From: Oceanitalea sp047302425
GTDB taxonomy: Bacteria > Actinomycetota > Actinomycetes > Actinomycetales > Actinomycetaceae
Length of the DNA stretch: 64,000 nt
Direction: 5' to 3'
NCBI RefSeq assembly: GCF_047302425.1
Contig: NZ_CP154855.1
Location: 3,658,001 to 3,722,000, forward strand
Shown: piece after piece, positions 51,897 to 60,550 of the stretch
Layout of the letters: the number at the start of each line of letters is the position of its first letter
Position numbering within the stretch: the first letter of the stretch is position 1
Notes under the pieces: generated by a model
What the model was told of the DNA's origin: nothing
The model's database searches: none
What the model saw: the letters and a program-made list of their open reading frames with translations, nothing else
Position numbers and translations under genes: made by a program

Positions 51897-53915
51897 GTGA
51901 GCCAGACCTCCCGCCGGCGCCTGCGCGCCGCCCTCGTCGCACCCCTCCTCGTCCTGCTCGGCCTCGTCGCCGGCCCGGCGGCCGCCGAGCCGCCCTTCTA
52001 CCTCGAGGACCGGGTGACCGACAACGCCGGTGTGCTCGGCGGGGAGGCCGGGGACGTCGAGGAGGCGGTCACCGAGCTGCAGCAGGACTCGGGCATCTCC
52101 CTCTTCGTCGTCTTCGTCGACGAGTTCGACGGGATGAGCGCCGACAGCTGGGCGCAGGAGACCTTCGAGACCTCCGGCATGGGCAGTGACGACTCCCTGC
52201 TCGCCGTCGCCGTCGAGGACCGCGCCTACTTCCTCGGCGGAGGCACCGCGGTGGTGTCGGAGGAGGGCTACGCGCAGATCCGCTCCCAGCTGGTCGAGCC
52301 CGAGCTGGGCCAGGACAACTGGGCCGGTGCGGCGGTGGCCGCCACCGAGGGCCTGCGCGACTGGCAGGAGGGCGGCGAGGTCGCCGGCACGGGCGGCGGC
52401 GGAGGCGGCGGGATCGGCTTCGGCACGATCTTCGTCATCGGCCTGCTCGTCATCGCCGCGATCGCCCTCTTCTCCTGGGTGCGCAGCCGGAACCGCGGCG
52501 AGGCGGCCCCGCGCGGCCCCCGCGGCCAGGAGCTGCCCGCCGACCACCCGCTGCGCCTGCCCACCGACGAGCTCAACAAGCGGGCCGGCTCCGCGCTCGT
52601 CGCCGTCGACGACGCGATCCGCTCCTCGGAGGAGGAGCTCGGCTTCGCCCGCGCCCAGTTCGGGCTGCAGGCGACCGACCCCTTCAGCAACGCGCTCGCC
52701 GAGGCCAAGACCAAGGCGGCCCGCGCCTTCCACGTGCGCCAGCTGCTCGACGACGACCAGCCTGAGACCGAGCCCCAGGCCCGGACGATGATGGCCGAGA
52801 TCCTCACCCTGTGCGACGACGTCGCCACAACGCTTCAGGAGCAGGCTGCGCACTTCGCCGAGCTCCGGGACATGCAGTCCCGCGCCCCGCAGGTGCTCTC
52901 CGAGATGGAGATCCGCGCCGGCGAGGTCGAGGGCCGCCTGCCCACCGCGCGCGTCGTCCTCGACGGGCTGGCCGGCCGCTACCCGGCCTCCGCCCTCACC
53001 TCGATCTCGCAGAACCCGCAGCAGGCCACCGGCCTGCTCGAGGGCGCGCGCGAGGCCATCGCCGAGGGCCGCCGCCACGTCGACGCCGGTGACCGGGCCG
53101 CCGCCGTCGCCGCCGCGTACACCGCCGAGGAGGCCATCGGCCAGGCCGCCTCCCTCCTCGACGCTGTCGACCGCGCCGGTGACGACCTCGCGAAGGCGGG
53201 CCAGCGGCTCGACGCCGCGCTCGCCTCCATCGGCTCCGACGTCCGGGACGCCGCCCGCCTCGCCCTCGACGACGCCGTCGTCGCACCGCGCGTGGCCGAG
53301 GCCCGCGCCGCGATCGAGATGGGCAACCAGGCCCGGCAGGGCGGGGACCCGCTCGCGGCGCTCGAGCGGCTCACCGCCGCCGAGGACGCCCTCGACGCCG
53401 CCCTCGCCCCCTCCCGCCAGCTCGAGGAGCGCCAGGAGCGCGCCCGCACCCAGCTCGCCCACCGGCTCGACGCCGTCAACGCCCGCATCGGCGCGGTCTC
53501 CGACTTCATCCGCACCCGCCGCGGCGCCGTCGGCAGCGAGGCCCGCACCCGGCTCTCGGAGGCCACCCGGCTCGCCGAGCAGGCCGCCTCCCTCGCGGGC
53601 AGCGACCCCGAGCGCGCGCTCGGGCTCGTCCAGCAGGCCGAGCAGCGCGTCGCGGCCGCCCAGCAGCTCGCCGAGCGCGACCTCAACTCCTTCGGCGGCT
53701 TCGGCGGCGGGTTCGGGGGCGGCTACGGCGGCGGGCGCGGCGGCATCGACGTCGGCTCCCTCATCCTCGGCGGCATCCTCCTCGGCGGCGGCGACCGGCA
53801 CAGCGGCTGGGGCGGCGGCGGCTTCGGGGGCTTCGGCGGTGGCGGCGGCTTCGGCGGCGGCGGGGGCGGCTTCGGCGGGGGCGGCGGCTTCGGCGGGGGC
53901 GGCGGACGCTTCTGA
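51897..53915 (+). CDS. TPM-domain membrane protein with coiled coil and Gly-rich tail
   Basis: A 672-residue membrane-anchored protein. Signal peptide (residues 1-30, ending AAAEPP), extracytoplasmic TPM domain (about 31-155), a Gly-rich linker, one membrane helix (177-200), a 400-residue Ala/Glu coiled-coil-like cytoplasmic region and an 80-residue tail of GGFGGG repeats. TPM proteins are frequent neighbours of PspA-like genes and are thought to take part in membrane or envelope stress. GTG 51897 lies 6 bases after GAAGAT and may be leaderless. Followed 67 bases later by pspA. Confidence 0.85.
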   Translation: MSQTSRRRLRAALVAPLLVLLGLVAGPAAAEPPFYLEDRVTDNAGVLGGEAGDVEEAVTELQQDSGISLFVVFVDEFDGMSADSWAQETFETSGMGSDDSLLAVAVEDRAYFLGGGTAVVSEEGYAQIRSQLVEPELGQDNWAGAAVAATEGLRDWQEGGEVAGTGGGGGGGIGFGTIFVIGLLVIAAIALFSWVRSRNRGEAAPRGPRGQELPADHPLRLPTDELNKRAGSALVAVDDAIRSSEEELGFARAQFGLQATDPFSNALAEAKTKAARAFHVRQLLDDDQPETEPQARTMMAEILTLCDDVATTLQEQAAHFAELRDMQSRAPQVLSEMEIRAGEVEGRLPTARVVLDGLAGRYPASALTSISQNPQQATGLLEGAREAIAEGRRHVDAGDRAAAVAAAYTAEEAIGQAASLLDAVDRAGDDLAKAGQRLDAALASIGSDVRDAARLALDDAVVAPRVAEARAAIEMGNQARQGGDPLAALERLTAAEDALDAALAPSRQLEERQERARTQLAHRLDAVNARIGAVSDFIRTRRGAVGSEARTRLSEATRLAEQAASLAGSDPERALGLVQQAEQRVAAAQQLAERDLNSFGGFGGGFGGGYGGGRGGIDVGSLILGGILLGGGDRHSGWGGGGFGGFGGGGGFGGGGGGFGGGGGFGGGGGRF

Positions 53916-53982
53916 GAACGCCGCGCCCCGCGCGACAGGCTTTGCAAGAATCCATCTGGACCACACGACGAAGGGCAGCACC

Positions 53983-54720
53983 ATGACCGAGAAGCAGAGC
54001 ATCCTGGGCCGCATCGCCCAGCTGACCCGGGCCAACATCAACGCGCTCATCGACCGCGCCGAGGACCCGCAGAAGATGCTCGACCAGCTCGTGCGCGACT
54101 ACACCAACTCGATCGTCGAGGCCGAGGAGGCGGTGGCCGTGACGATCGGCAACCTGCGCCTGGCCGAGCAGGACCACGCCGCCGACGTCGAGGAGGCCCG
54201 CGACTGGGGCAACAAGGCCCTCGCCGCGTCGAACAAGGCCGAGGAGATGCGCGCCGCCGGCAACGCCTCCGAGGCGCAGCGCTTCGACGACCTCGCCAAG
54301 ATCGCCATCACCAAGCAGATCGCGGCCGAGCAGGAAGCCCGCGACGCCGAGCCGATGATCGCCTCGCAGAACGAGGTCGTCGACAAGCTCAAGAGCGGCC
54401 TCACCCAGATGCGCACGAAGCTCGAGGAGCTGAAGTCCAAGCGCGACCAGCTCGTCGCCCGCGCCAAGACCGCCGAGGCCCAGGGCAAGGTGCAGAGCGC
54501 GATCTCCTCGATCAACGTCCTCGACCCCACGACCGAGATCTCCCGCTTCGAGGAGCAGGTGCGCCGCGAGGAGGCGCGCGTCGCCGGCCACGCCGAGATC
54601 AACGCCGGGTCCCTGGAGTCGCAGTTCGCCGAGCTCGAGGACTACGGCACCAAGTCCGAGGTCGAGCTGCGCCTCGCCGCCCTCAAGCAGGGCAAGACGC
54701 CCGGCCAGATCGAGGCCTGA
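53983..54720 (+). CDS. pspA: Phage shock protein A / IM30 homologue
   Basis: A 245-residue coiled-coil ESCRT-III-like protein that binds stressed membranes. The amphipathic N-terminus SILGRIAQLTRANINALID and the following EDPQKMLDQLVRDY helix are characteristic. No PspF or PspC genes are nearby; the TPM-domain gene just upstream is the likely membrane partner. ATG 53983 with GAAGGGC. A hairpin terminator follows. Confidence 0.92.
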   Translation: MTEKQSILGRIAQLTRANINALIDRAEDPQKMLDQLVRDYTNSIVEAEEAVAVTIGNLRLAEQDHAADVEEARDWGNKALAASNKAEEMRAAGNASEAQRFDDLAKIAITKQIAAEQEARDAEPMIASQNEVVDKLKSGLTQMRTKLEELKSKRDQLVARAKTAEAQGKVQSAISSINVLDPTTEISRFEEQVRREEARVAGHAEINAGSLESQFAELEDYGTKSEVELRLAALKQGKTPGQIEA

Positions 54721-54739
54721 GGCACCAGCCGCACCACCC

Positions 54740-54778
54740 GTGTGGGGCTCGCGTCCGTGACGGACGCGGGCCCCGCAC
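54740..54778 (+). terminator. 18-bp hairpin after pspA
   Basis: Arms 54740-54757 and 54761-54778 pair over 18 positions (two G-T wobbles) with a TGA loop, 20 bases past the pspA stop. Confidence 0.8.
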
Positions 54779-54845
54779 GTCGTTTGCGTCCACGACGGCG
54801 GCCCGGCGAGCGCCGTCGTCGTCGTCTCGTGGCTAAGGTGTGCCC

Positions 54846-55412
54846 ATGCCCGACGCGCCGCGCACCTACCTGCTCATCGACGGTGAGAACATCGACGCCA
54901 CCCTCGGGATGAGCGTCCTCGGCCGGCGCCCGGCGCCCGAGGAGCGGCCCCGCTGGGACCGCATCCTCGACTTCGCCCACGCCGCCTTCGACCAGCCGGC
55001 CAAGGGCCTGTTCTTCCTCAACGCGAGCTCCGGGCAGATGCCGATGAGCTTCGTCCAGGCGCTGCTCGCGATGAGCTTCCACCCCATCCCGCTGTCCGGC
55101 CTCTCCTCGGAGAAGGTCGTCGACATCGGTATCCAGCGCACCCTCGAGGCGATCGCCGACCTGCCCGAGGGCGACGTCCTCCTCGCCAGCCACGACGGCG
55201 ACTTCCTCCCCCAGGTGGAGCAGCTCGTCGACGCCGGCCGCCAGGTGGGCGTCATCTGCTTCCGCGAGTTCGTCAACCACCAGCTCACCGAGCTCACCTC
55301 GCGCGGGCTGCGGATCTTCGACCTCGAGGACGACCTCGGCGCCTTCCAGACACCGCTGCCCCGCGTGCGGATCATCCCGCTCGCGAGCTTCGACCCCAGC
55401 CGCTACCTCTGA
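54846..55412 (+). CDS. NYN-domain (PIN-like) protein, probable RNase
   Basis: A 188-residue protein of the NYN/LabA type. Asp residues expected at the PIN-like active site are in LLIDGENID, SEKVVDIGI and LLASHDGDFLP. Many such proteins cut structured RNA, though substrates are unknown. ATG 54846 is 6 bases after TAAGGT (54834-54839), suggesting a leaderless mRNA. Two bases separate its stop from the next gene's GTG. Confidence 0.85.
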   Translation: MPDAPRTYLLIDGENIDATLGMSVLGRRPAPEERPRWDRILDFAHAAFDQPAKGLFFLNASSGQMPMSFVQALLAMSFHPIPLSGLSSEKVVDIGIQRTLEAIADLPEGDVLLASHDGDFLPQVEQLVDAGRQVGVICFREFVNHQLTELTSRGLRIFDLEDDLGAFQTPLPRVRIIPLASFDPSRYL

Positions 55413-55414
55413 CC

Positions 55415-56923
55415 GTGACGGGCCTGCTCGTCCGGCGGGCACGGCTCGTCCCCGTCGCCTCCCGCCGCAATGCGGTGAGCGCCCACCCGGGCGGCGCCGT
55501 CGTCGACGTGCGCGTGCGGGACGGGCGCGTGGTCGAGGTCGGGCCGGGGCTCGCGCCCGGTGAGCGCGAGCTCGACGCGGACGGGCGGTGGCTGATCCCG
55601 GGGCTGTGGGACCAGCACGTCCACAGCTCGCAGTGGGCGCGGTCCTTCACCCGCATCGACCTCACGACGGCGCGCAGCGCGGCCGAGGCGGTCGAGACCG
55701 TGCGGGCGGCCGTCGCGGCGCGTCCACCCGCCGCGGGAGCGCTCGTCGAGGGCTACGGCTTCCGGGACGCGCTGTGGCCGGACCTGCCGACGACGACGGC
55801 GCTGGACCGGGCGGCACCGGGCGTCCCCGTGGTCCTCGTCTCGGGCGACGTCCACTGCGGGTGGCTGAGCAGCGCCGCGATGCAGCAGCTCGGTGTCGCG
55901 GCGCGAGACGACCTGCTCCGCGAGCACGAGTGGTTCGACGTCCTCGCCGCCATAGGCCGGCTCCCGCAGTCCGGTGACGAGGGGCTGCGCGCGGCGATGG
56001 CCGCGGCGGCGGCCCGCGGGGTCGTGGGCGTCGGCGACATGGAGTTCGCCGCCAACCACCGGGTGTGGCCCGAGCGGGTGGCCGCGGGGCTCGACACGCT
56101 GCGGGTGCGCACCGGCGTCTACGCCGACGACCTCGACGACGTCCTCACCGCCGGCCTGCGCACCGGCGACCCGCTGCCGGGCGGCCAGGGCCTGCTCACC
56201 ATGGGCCCGCTCAAGGTCATCTCCGACGGCGCGCTCAACACCCGCACCGCCTACTGCCACGAGCCCTACACCGCCGTCGGCGCCGACGCCGGGGCGGGCG
56301 GTGGCCATGGGGAGCAGACGGTGCCGCCGGCCGAGCTGCGCGAGCTCATGGCCCGCGCCACCGCGGCCGGGCTGACGACGGCGGTGCACGCGATCGGGGA
56401 CGCCGCCGTCACCATCGTCCTCGACGCCTACGCGGCGACCGGCGCGCGGGGCACCGTGGAGCACGCCCAGCTCGTGGCCGCTGCCGACGTGCCGCGCTTC
56501 GCGGCCCTCGGGGTGGCGGCCAGCGTGCAGCCCGCCCACCTGCTCGACGACCGTGACCTCGTGGAGGCCGCCTGGCCGGGCCGCGCGGAGCGGACCTTCC
56601 CGCTGCGTGACCTGCTCGACGCGGGGGCGGAGCTGCGCTTCGGCTCCGACGCGCCCGTCGCGCCGCTCGACCCGTGGCTCGCGATGTCCGCCGCCGTCAC
56701 CCGCACCGCCGACGACCGCCCGGCGTGGACGCCGTCCCAGTGCCTCACGCCCGCCGAAGCGCTGGCCGCGAGCACCGACGGCTGGGGCACCGTGGCCCTC
56801 GGCCACCCCGGCGACCTCGTCCTCCTCGACGCCGACCCCCTCGCGCCCGGCACCGACCTGCGCGCCGTCCCCGTCGCCACCACCCTCCTCGCCGGCCGCC
56901 CCACCCACGACGCCCGACCCTGA
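55415..56923 (+). CDS. YtcJ-type metal-dependent amidohydrolase
   Basis: A 502-residue amidohydrolase-superfamily enzyme. Metal-ligand motif WDQHVHSSQW near residue 70, VHAIGDAA with the next His, VEHAQLV and the final Asp in FGSDAPVAPLDPW, all as in YtcJ/formamidase-like proteins. Substrate unknown. GTG 55415 directly after the NYN stop, so the two are co-transcribed. Confidence 0.88.
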   Translation: MTGLLVRRARLVPVASRRNAVSAHPGGAVVDVRVRDGRVVEVGPGLAPGERELDADGRWLIPGLWDQHVHSSQWARSFTRIDLTTARSAAEAVETVRAAVAARPPAAGALVEGYGFRDALWPDLPTTTALDRAAPGVPVVLVSGDVHCGWLSSAAMQQLGVAARDDLLREHEWFDVLAAIGRLPQSGDEGLRAAMAAAAARGVVGVGDMEFAANHRVWPERVAAGLDTLRVRTGVYADDLDDVLTAGLRTGDPLPGGQGLLTMGPLKVISDGALNTRTAYCHEPYTAVGADAGAGGGHGEQTVPPAELRELMARATAAGLTTAVHAIGDAAVTIVLDAYAATGARGTVEHAQLVAAADVPRFAALGVAASVQPAHLLDDRDLVEAAWPGRAERTFPLRDLLDAGAELRFGSDAPVAPLDPWLAMSAAVTRTADDRPAWTPSQCLTPAEALAASTDGWGTVALGHPGDLVLLDADPLAPGTDLRAVPVATTLLAGRPTHDARP

Positions 56924-56991
56924 GGAGCAGTGGACGCCCGTGTGCGGGCTCGTTACGGTGGTCGGTGAGGTCGCCGACCAGGGGGTGGGGC

Positions 56992-57261
56992 ATGGACGAT
57001 CTGAGCTCGATGCTGATCGGGATCGTGGCCGCCCTTCCGCTGCTGGGTCTCGCGCTCGTCTGGAACCGCGACGCCCGACCACGGCGGCGCGGAAGCGTAC
57101 TGCTGCAGCTGCTCGGCGCCTGCATCGCATCCGTCGCAGTCCTCATGCTGGGGGCCACGGTCGCCGATGCCGGAGACGCCCCGGCGGCCATGTTCGTGCC
57201 GCTCGGTGTCGCTGCCGTGGTCGTCGGCCTGGCCGCGCGGCGGACCGTCGACCAGACCTGA
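56992..57261 (+). CDS. Small membrane protein, unknown
   Basis: An 89-residue protein with three hydrophobic segments (7-23, 36-55, 66-82). ATG 56992 after GGGGTGGGG. No recognised family. It precedes a two-component system by 55 bases and could be sensed by or regulate it, but nothing in the sequence shows this. Confidence 0.6.
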   Translation: MDDLSSMLIGIVAALPLLGLALVWNRDARPRRRGSVLLQLLGACIASVAVLMLGATVADAGDAPAAMFVPLGVAAVVVGLAARRTVDQT

Positions 57262-57316
57262 ACGACACCCACCTGGCTCCCAGGAAAGTTCCAGGTAGCG
57301 GCGGCAGACTGGGGGC

Positions 57317-58030
57317 ATGACCGGGGACCAGGCGCGCCTGCTCGTCGTCGACGACGAGCCGAACATCCGTGAGCTCCTCACGACCTCGCTGCGCTTTGCG
57401 GGCTTCGAGGTCGTCGCCGCCGCGGACGGCAACGAGGCGGTCCACCTCGCCGTCGAGACCGAGCCGGACCTCATCGTCCTCGACGTCATGCTCCCCGACA
57501 TGGACGGCTTCACCGTCACCCGCCGCCTGCGCGAGCGCGGCCACCGCACCCCGGTCCTCTTCCTCACCGCCCGCGACGACATGTCCGACAAGGTCACCGG
57601 GCTCACCGTGGGCGGGGACGACTACGTGACCAAGCCCTTCAGCCTCGAGGAGGTCGTCGCCCGCATCCGGGCGATCCTGCGCCGCACCCAGCAGCAGGAG
57701 CCGGACGACGGCGTGCTGCGCTACGCCGACCTCGAGCTCGACGAGGATGCCCACGAGGTCCGCCGTGCCGGCCGGGTCATCGACCTGTCCCCCACCGAGT
57801 TCAAGCTGCTGCGCTACCTCATGGTCAACGCCGGCCGGGTGCTGTCCAAGGCGCAGATCCTCGACCACGTGTGGGAGTACGACTGGGGCGGTGACGGCGC
57901 CATCGTCGAGTCCTACATCTCCTACCTGCGCCGCAAGGTCGACGGCCGCGGCAGCGACGGCGACAAGCCCGTCCCGCTCATCCACACCCGCCGCGGGGTC
58001 GGGTACATGCTCCGCGAGCCCCCCGGATGA
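57317..58030 (+). CDS. OmpR/PhoB-family response regulator
   Basis: A 237-residue regulator. Receiver domain 8-120 with acidic pocket DDE (12-14), phospho-acceptor Asp56 in LIVLDVMLP and Lys in VTKPF; winged-helix domain 140-235 with the transactivation loop VWEYDWGGDGAIVESYISYLRRKVD (in parts). Closest by eye to TcrA/TrcR-type actinobacterial regulators. ATG 57317 lies 6 bases after CAGACT, possibly leaderless; CAGGAAAGTTCCAGG just upstream may be its own binding site. Confidence 0.93.
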   Translation: MTGDQARLLVVDDEPNIRELLTTSLRFAGFEVVAAADGNEAVHLAVETEPDLIVLDVMLPDMDGFTVTRRLRERGHRTPVLFLTARDDMSDKVTGLTVGGDDYVTKPFSLEEVVARIRAILRRTQQQEPDDGVLRYADLELDEDAHEVRRAGRVIDLSPTEFKLLRYLMVNAGRVLSKAQILDHVWEYDWGGDGAIVESYISYLRRKVDGRGSDGDKPVPLIHTRRGVGYMLREPPG

Positions 58031-59445
58031 CCCTGCACGAGCGCCTGAGCGCGATCCCGATCCGCCACCGGCTCGTGCTCATCGTCGTCCTCGTCCTCGG
58101 CCTGGGGCTGACCGTGGCGGGTGCGACGACGGCGACGCTCCTTCGCGGCTACCTCCTCGAGCAGACCGACGAGCAGATCGCCACGGCGGCCCGGAACGTC
58201 AACATCGACACCCTCGAGCAGCTGCGCACCGGCGCGGACACCACCCTGCCGAGCGACTACTACGTGCGTCTCCAGCTGTCCGACGGCCCGGCCTTCAACT
58301 TCTTCGTGCCGTGGACGGTCCAGGAGTTCGGCAACCCCCAGCTGCCGAGCACGACGACGGACCCTGGGCAGGCGTACACCGCCGCGAGCGACGTGGCCGG
58401 GCAGCGCTGGCGCGCCGTGACCTACGAGGTCCAGGACGCCGCCGCCGGAACGACCCTGACCGTCGCGCTTCCGCTGGCCGGCGCCGACCAGACCCTCCGG
58501 CAGGTCGTCGCGACGATGGTCGTCTCCGGCCTGCTCATCGTGCTGCTCGGCGCGGCGCTCAGCTGGCTGGCGGTCCACCGCGCCCTGCGCCCGCTGCGCC
58601 AGATCGAGCAGACGGCCGGCGCGATCGCCGCCGGGGACCTGTCCCGGCGCGTGCCGGCCACGAGCCCGCACACCGAGGTCGGCCGCCTGTCGCTGTCGCT
58701 CAACACGATGCTCGCGCAGATCGAGCAGGCCTTCGCCGCGCAGGCCGCCTCCGAGAGCCGCATGCGCCGCTTCGTCTCCGACGCGAGCCACGAGCTTCGC
58801 ACGCCCCTCGCGACGGTCCGCGGCTACGGGGAGCTCTACCGGATGGGCGCCATCCCGGAGGAGGAGCTGCCCGCGGCGATGGCCCGCATCGAGGGCGAGG
58901 CGAGCCGCATGGGCGGGCTCGTCACCGACCTTCTCCAGCTCGCGCGCCTCGATGAGGGGCGCCGCCTGGCCCGCGAGCCCGTCGACGTCGCGGTCCTCGC
59001 CCACGACGCCGTCACCGACCTGCGCGCCCTCGACCCGGAGCGCACGGCCACCCTCGTCCCCCTGGCGGACGGCACCTCCTCCCCCGGCGCGATGGTCGTC
59101 ACGGGCGACGAGAACGCCCTGCGCCAGGTGCTGTCCAACCTCACCGGCAACGTCGTGCGCCACACCTCGGCGGGCACGCCGGTGGAGGTGGCCGCCGGAC
59201 GGCTGGGCGGGGACGTCGTCGTCGAGGTCCGCGACCACGGGCCGGGCATCTCGCCCGAGCACGCCGAGCGGGTCTTCGAGCGCTTCTACCGCCTCGACGA
59301 CTCCCGCGCCCGCACCTCCGGCGGCTCGGGGCTGGGCCTGGCGATCGTCGCCGCGCTCGTCGCCGCGCACGGCGGCACCGCTCGGGTGCTCCCGACGCCG
59401 GGCGGCGGCACGACCGTGCGCGTCACCCTCCCGGCCGCCACGTAG
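58027..59445 (+). CDS. Sensor histidine kinase
   Basis: A 472-residue kinase; ATG overlaps the regulator stop. Membrane helices at 17-38 and 163-184 flank an extracytoplasmic sensor of about 120 residues; HAMP 184-236; phospho-acceptor His255 in SDASHELRTP; N box NVVRHTSAGT and G boxes DHGPGI and GGSGLGLAIV. Partner of the preceding regulator. The signal is unknown. Confidence 0.94.
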   Translation: MTLHERLSAIPIRHRLVLIVVLVLGLGLTVAGATTATLLRGYLLEQTDEQIATAARNVNIDTLEQLRTGADTTLPSDYYVRLQLSDGPAFNFFVPWTVQEFGNPQLPSTTTDPGQAYTAASDVAGQRWRAVTYEVQDAAAGTTLTVALPLAGADQTLRQVVATMVVSGLLIVLLGAALSWLAVHRALRPLRQIEQTAGAIAAGDLSRRVPATSPHTEVGRLSLSLNTMLAQIEQAFAAQAASESRMRRFVSDASHELRTPLATVRGYGELYRMGAIPEEELPAAMARIEGEASRMGGLVTDLLQLARLDEGRRLAREPVDVAVLAHDAVTDLRALDPERTATLVPLADGTSSPGAMVVTGDENALRQVLSNLTGNVVRHTSAGTPVEVAAGRLGGDVVVEVRDHGPGISPEHAERVFERFYRLDDSRARTSGGSGLGLAIVAALVAAHGGTARVLPTPGGGTTVRVTLPAAT

Positions 59446-59452
59446 AGAGCCG

Positions 59453-59553
59453 CTTCCAGATCCCGCCACAATGGCTCGGAAGCCGGCGCGACACGCCGAC
59501 GACACGCCGGTGAGACGCTCAATCTCGGGGCACGCCGGGCGCGCTTGTGGCGG
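59453..59553. repeat. Long inverted-repeat element B
   Basis: CTTCCAGATCCCGCCACAA (59453-59471) and TTGTGGCGGGATCCGGAAG (59535-59553) pair at 18 of 19 positions, 63 bases apart, 8 bases after the kinase stop. The interior contains GGAAG and GCCGGCGCG segments able to form sub-hairpins. The remaining 124 bp to the next gene show no other feature. Confidence 0.7.
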
Positions 59554-59677
59554 GATCCGGAAGGCCGGTTCTGCATCGGCCCATAGGTCGCTCCACAGCA
59601 CCCTCCCGCGCCCACACTGTCCACAGCGTGGCCGCTCACGCGCCGCCTTAGCACGGCCCCTGCCGCACCCTCGTCCC

Positions 59678-60550
59678 ATGGACGTCGTCGACAGGCTCCT
59701 CGAGCTGGGCGGCGTCGCCCGCCGCTCGGAGCTCGTCGGCTCGGCGGCAGACCGGCGCACGCTCGCAGCGGCAGTTACCCAGGGCACGGTGAGCGACCTC
59801 GGAGGCGGCTGGGTCGCCGCTGTCGATGCCGACCCGGCCGTCGTGGCCGCTCGCCGGTTCAACGGCACCATCACCTGTGTCAGCGCCGCACCCTTCTACG
59901 GGTTGCAGCAGCTCAGAGCGCCGCAGCGGGTGCACATGGCGGTTCCACGGGTCCGAGGCGCTCGTCCCGACCCTCGCCGGCGGGAGATCGTCGTCCACCG
60001 CGAGTCGAGCTGGACACGCTCCCCCGGTCTCGGCCTGCCTCTCGCACCGCTGGTCGAGGTCCTCGCCCGGGCGCTGCGCTGCCTCCCGGAGGACGAAGCC
60101 GTCACCATGGTCGACTCCGCGCTCAAGCGCAGGCTGATCAGCGTGGAGGAGATCGACCGCACCCTCGGAGGACCCGGGAGCGTTCGGGCACGAACGGCGC
60201 TCCAGCGCTGCGACGGCCGTAGCCGTTCGGCGATCGAGACGACTGCACGGCTCGCCCTCCGCGCTGCAGGCTACGACGTCGAGGCGGGTGTGCCCATACC
60301 TGGTGTCGGCGAGGTCGACCTGGTCGTCGCGGGAAGGGTTGTCGTGGAGTGTGACGGCTTCAGCTACCACTCGGGCCGGCACGAGTACCGGGAGGACCTT
60401 CGTCGCGACCGGGCGCTGGCCGCTCTCGGGTACGTCACCCTCCGATTCACCTGGGAGGACGTCATGAACGATCCCGGGGTGGTCGTCGCAGCCGTCCGCG
60501 CCGTGCTCGACCGTGGCCGCGTTGTTGGCGGCGGCCCTCAGGCCTCGTAG
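59678..60550 (+). CDS. AbiEi-like N-terminus plus DUF559/Vsr-like nuclease domain
   Basis: A 290-residue protein. Residues 1-50 resemble the AbiEi antitoxin winged helix (GGVARRSELVGSAADRRTLAAAV in parts); residues 195-285 are a DUF559 domain with the PD-(D/E)XK-type segment VGEVDLVVAGRVVVECDG, HSGRHEYREDLRRDRAL and TLRFTWEDV. Such proteins are common, often multi-copy, in actinobacteria; a nuclease or defence role is suspected. No AbiEii toxin partner is adjacent. Its codon use looks a little less GC-biased than neighbours. Its end overlaps the convergent modC by 13 bases. Confidence 0.8.
   Translation: MDVVDRLLELGGVARRSELVGSAADRRTLAAAVTQGTVSDLGGGWVAAVDADPAVVAARRFNGTITCVSAAPFYGLQQLRAPQRVHMAVPRVRGARPDPRRREIVVHRESSWTRSPGLGLPLAPLVEVLARALRCLPEDEAVTMVDSALKRRLISVEEIDRTLGGPGSVRARTALQRCDGRSRSAIETTARLALRAAGYDVEAGVPIPGVGEVDLVVAGRVVVECDGFSYHSGRHEYREDLRRDRALAALGYVTLRFTWEDVMNDPGVVVAAVRAVLDRGRVVGGGPQAS

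Noticed and set aside
53690..53912. Simple-sequence DNA repeat (GGCGGCTTCGG type)
   Set aside because: It encodes the in-frame Gly/Phe-rich tail of the TPM-domain protein, so it is part of that gene rather than a separate element.
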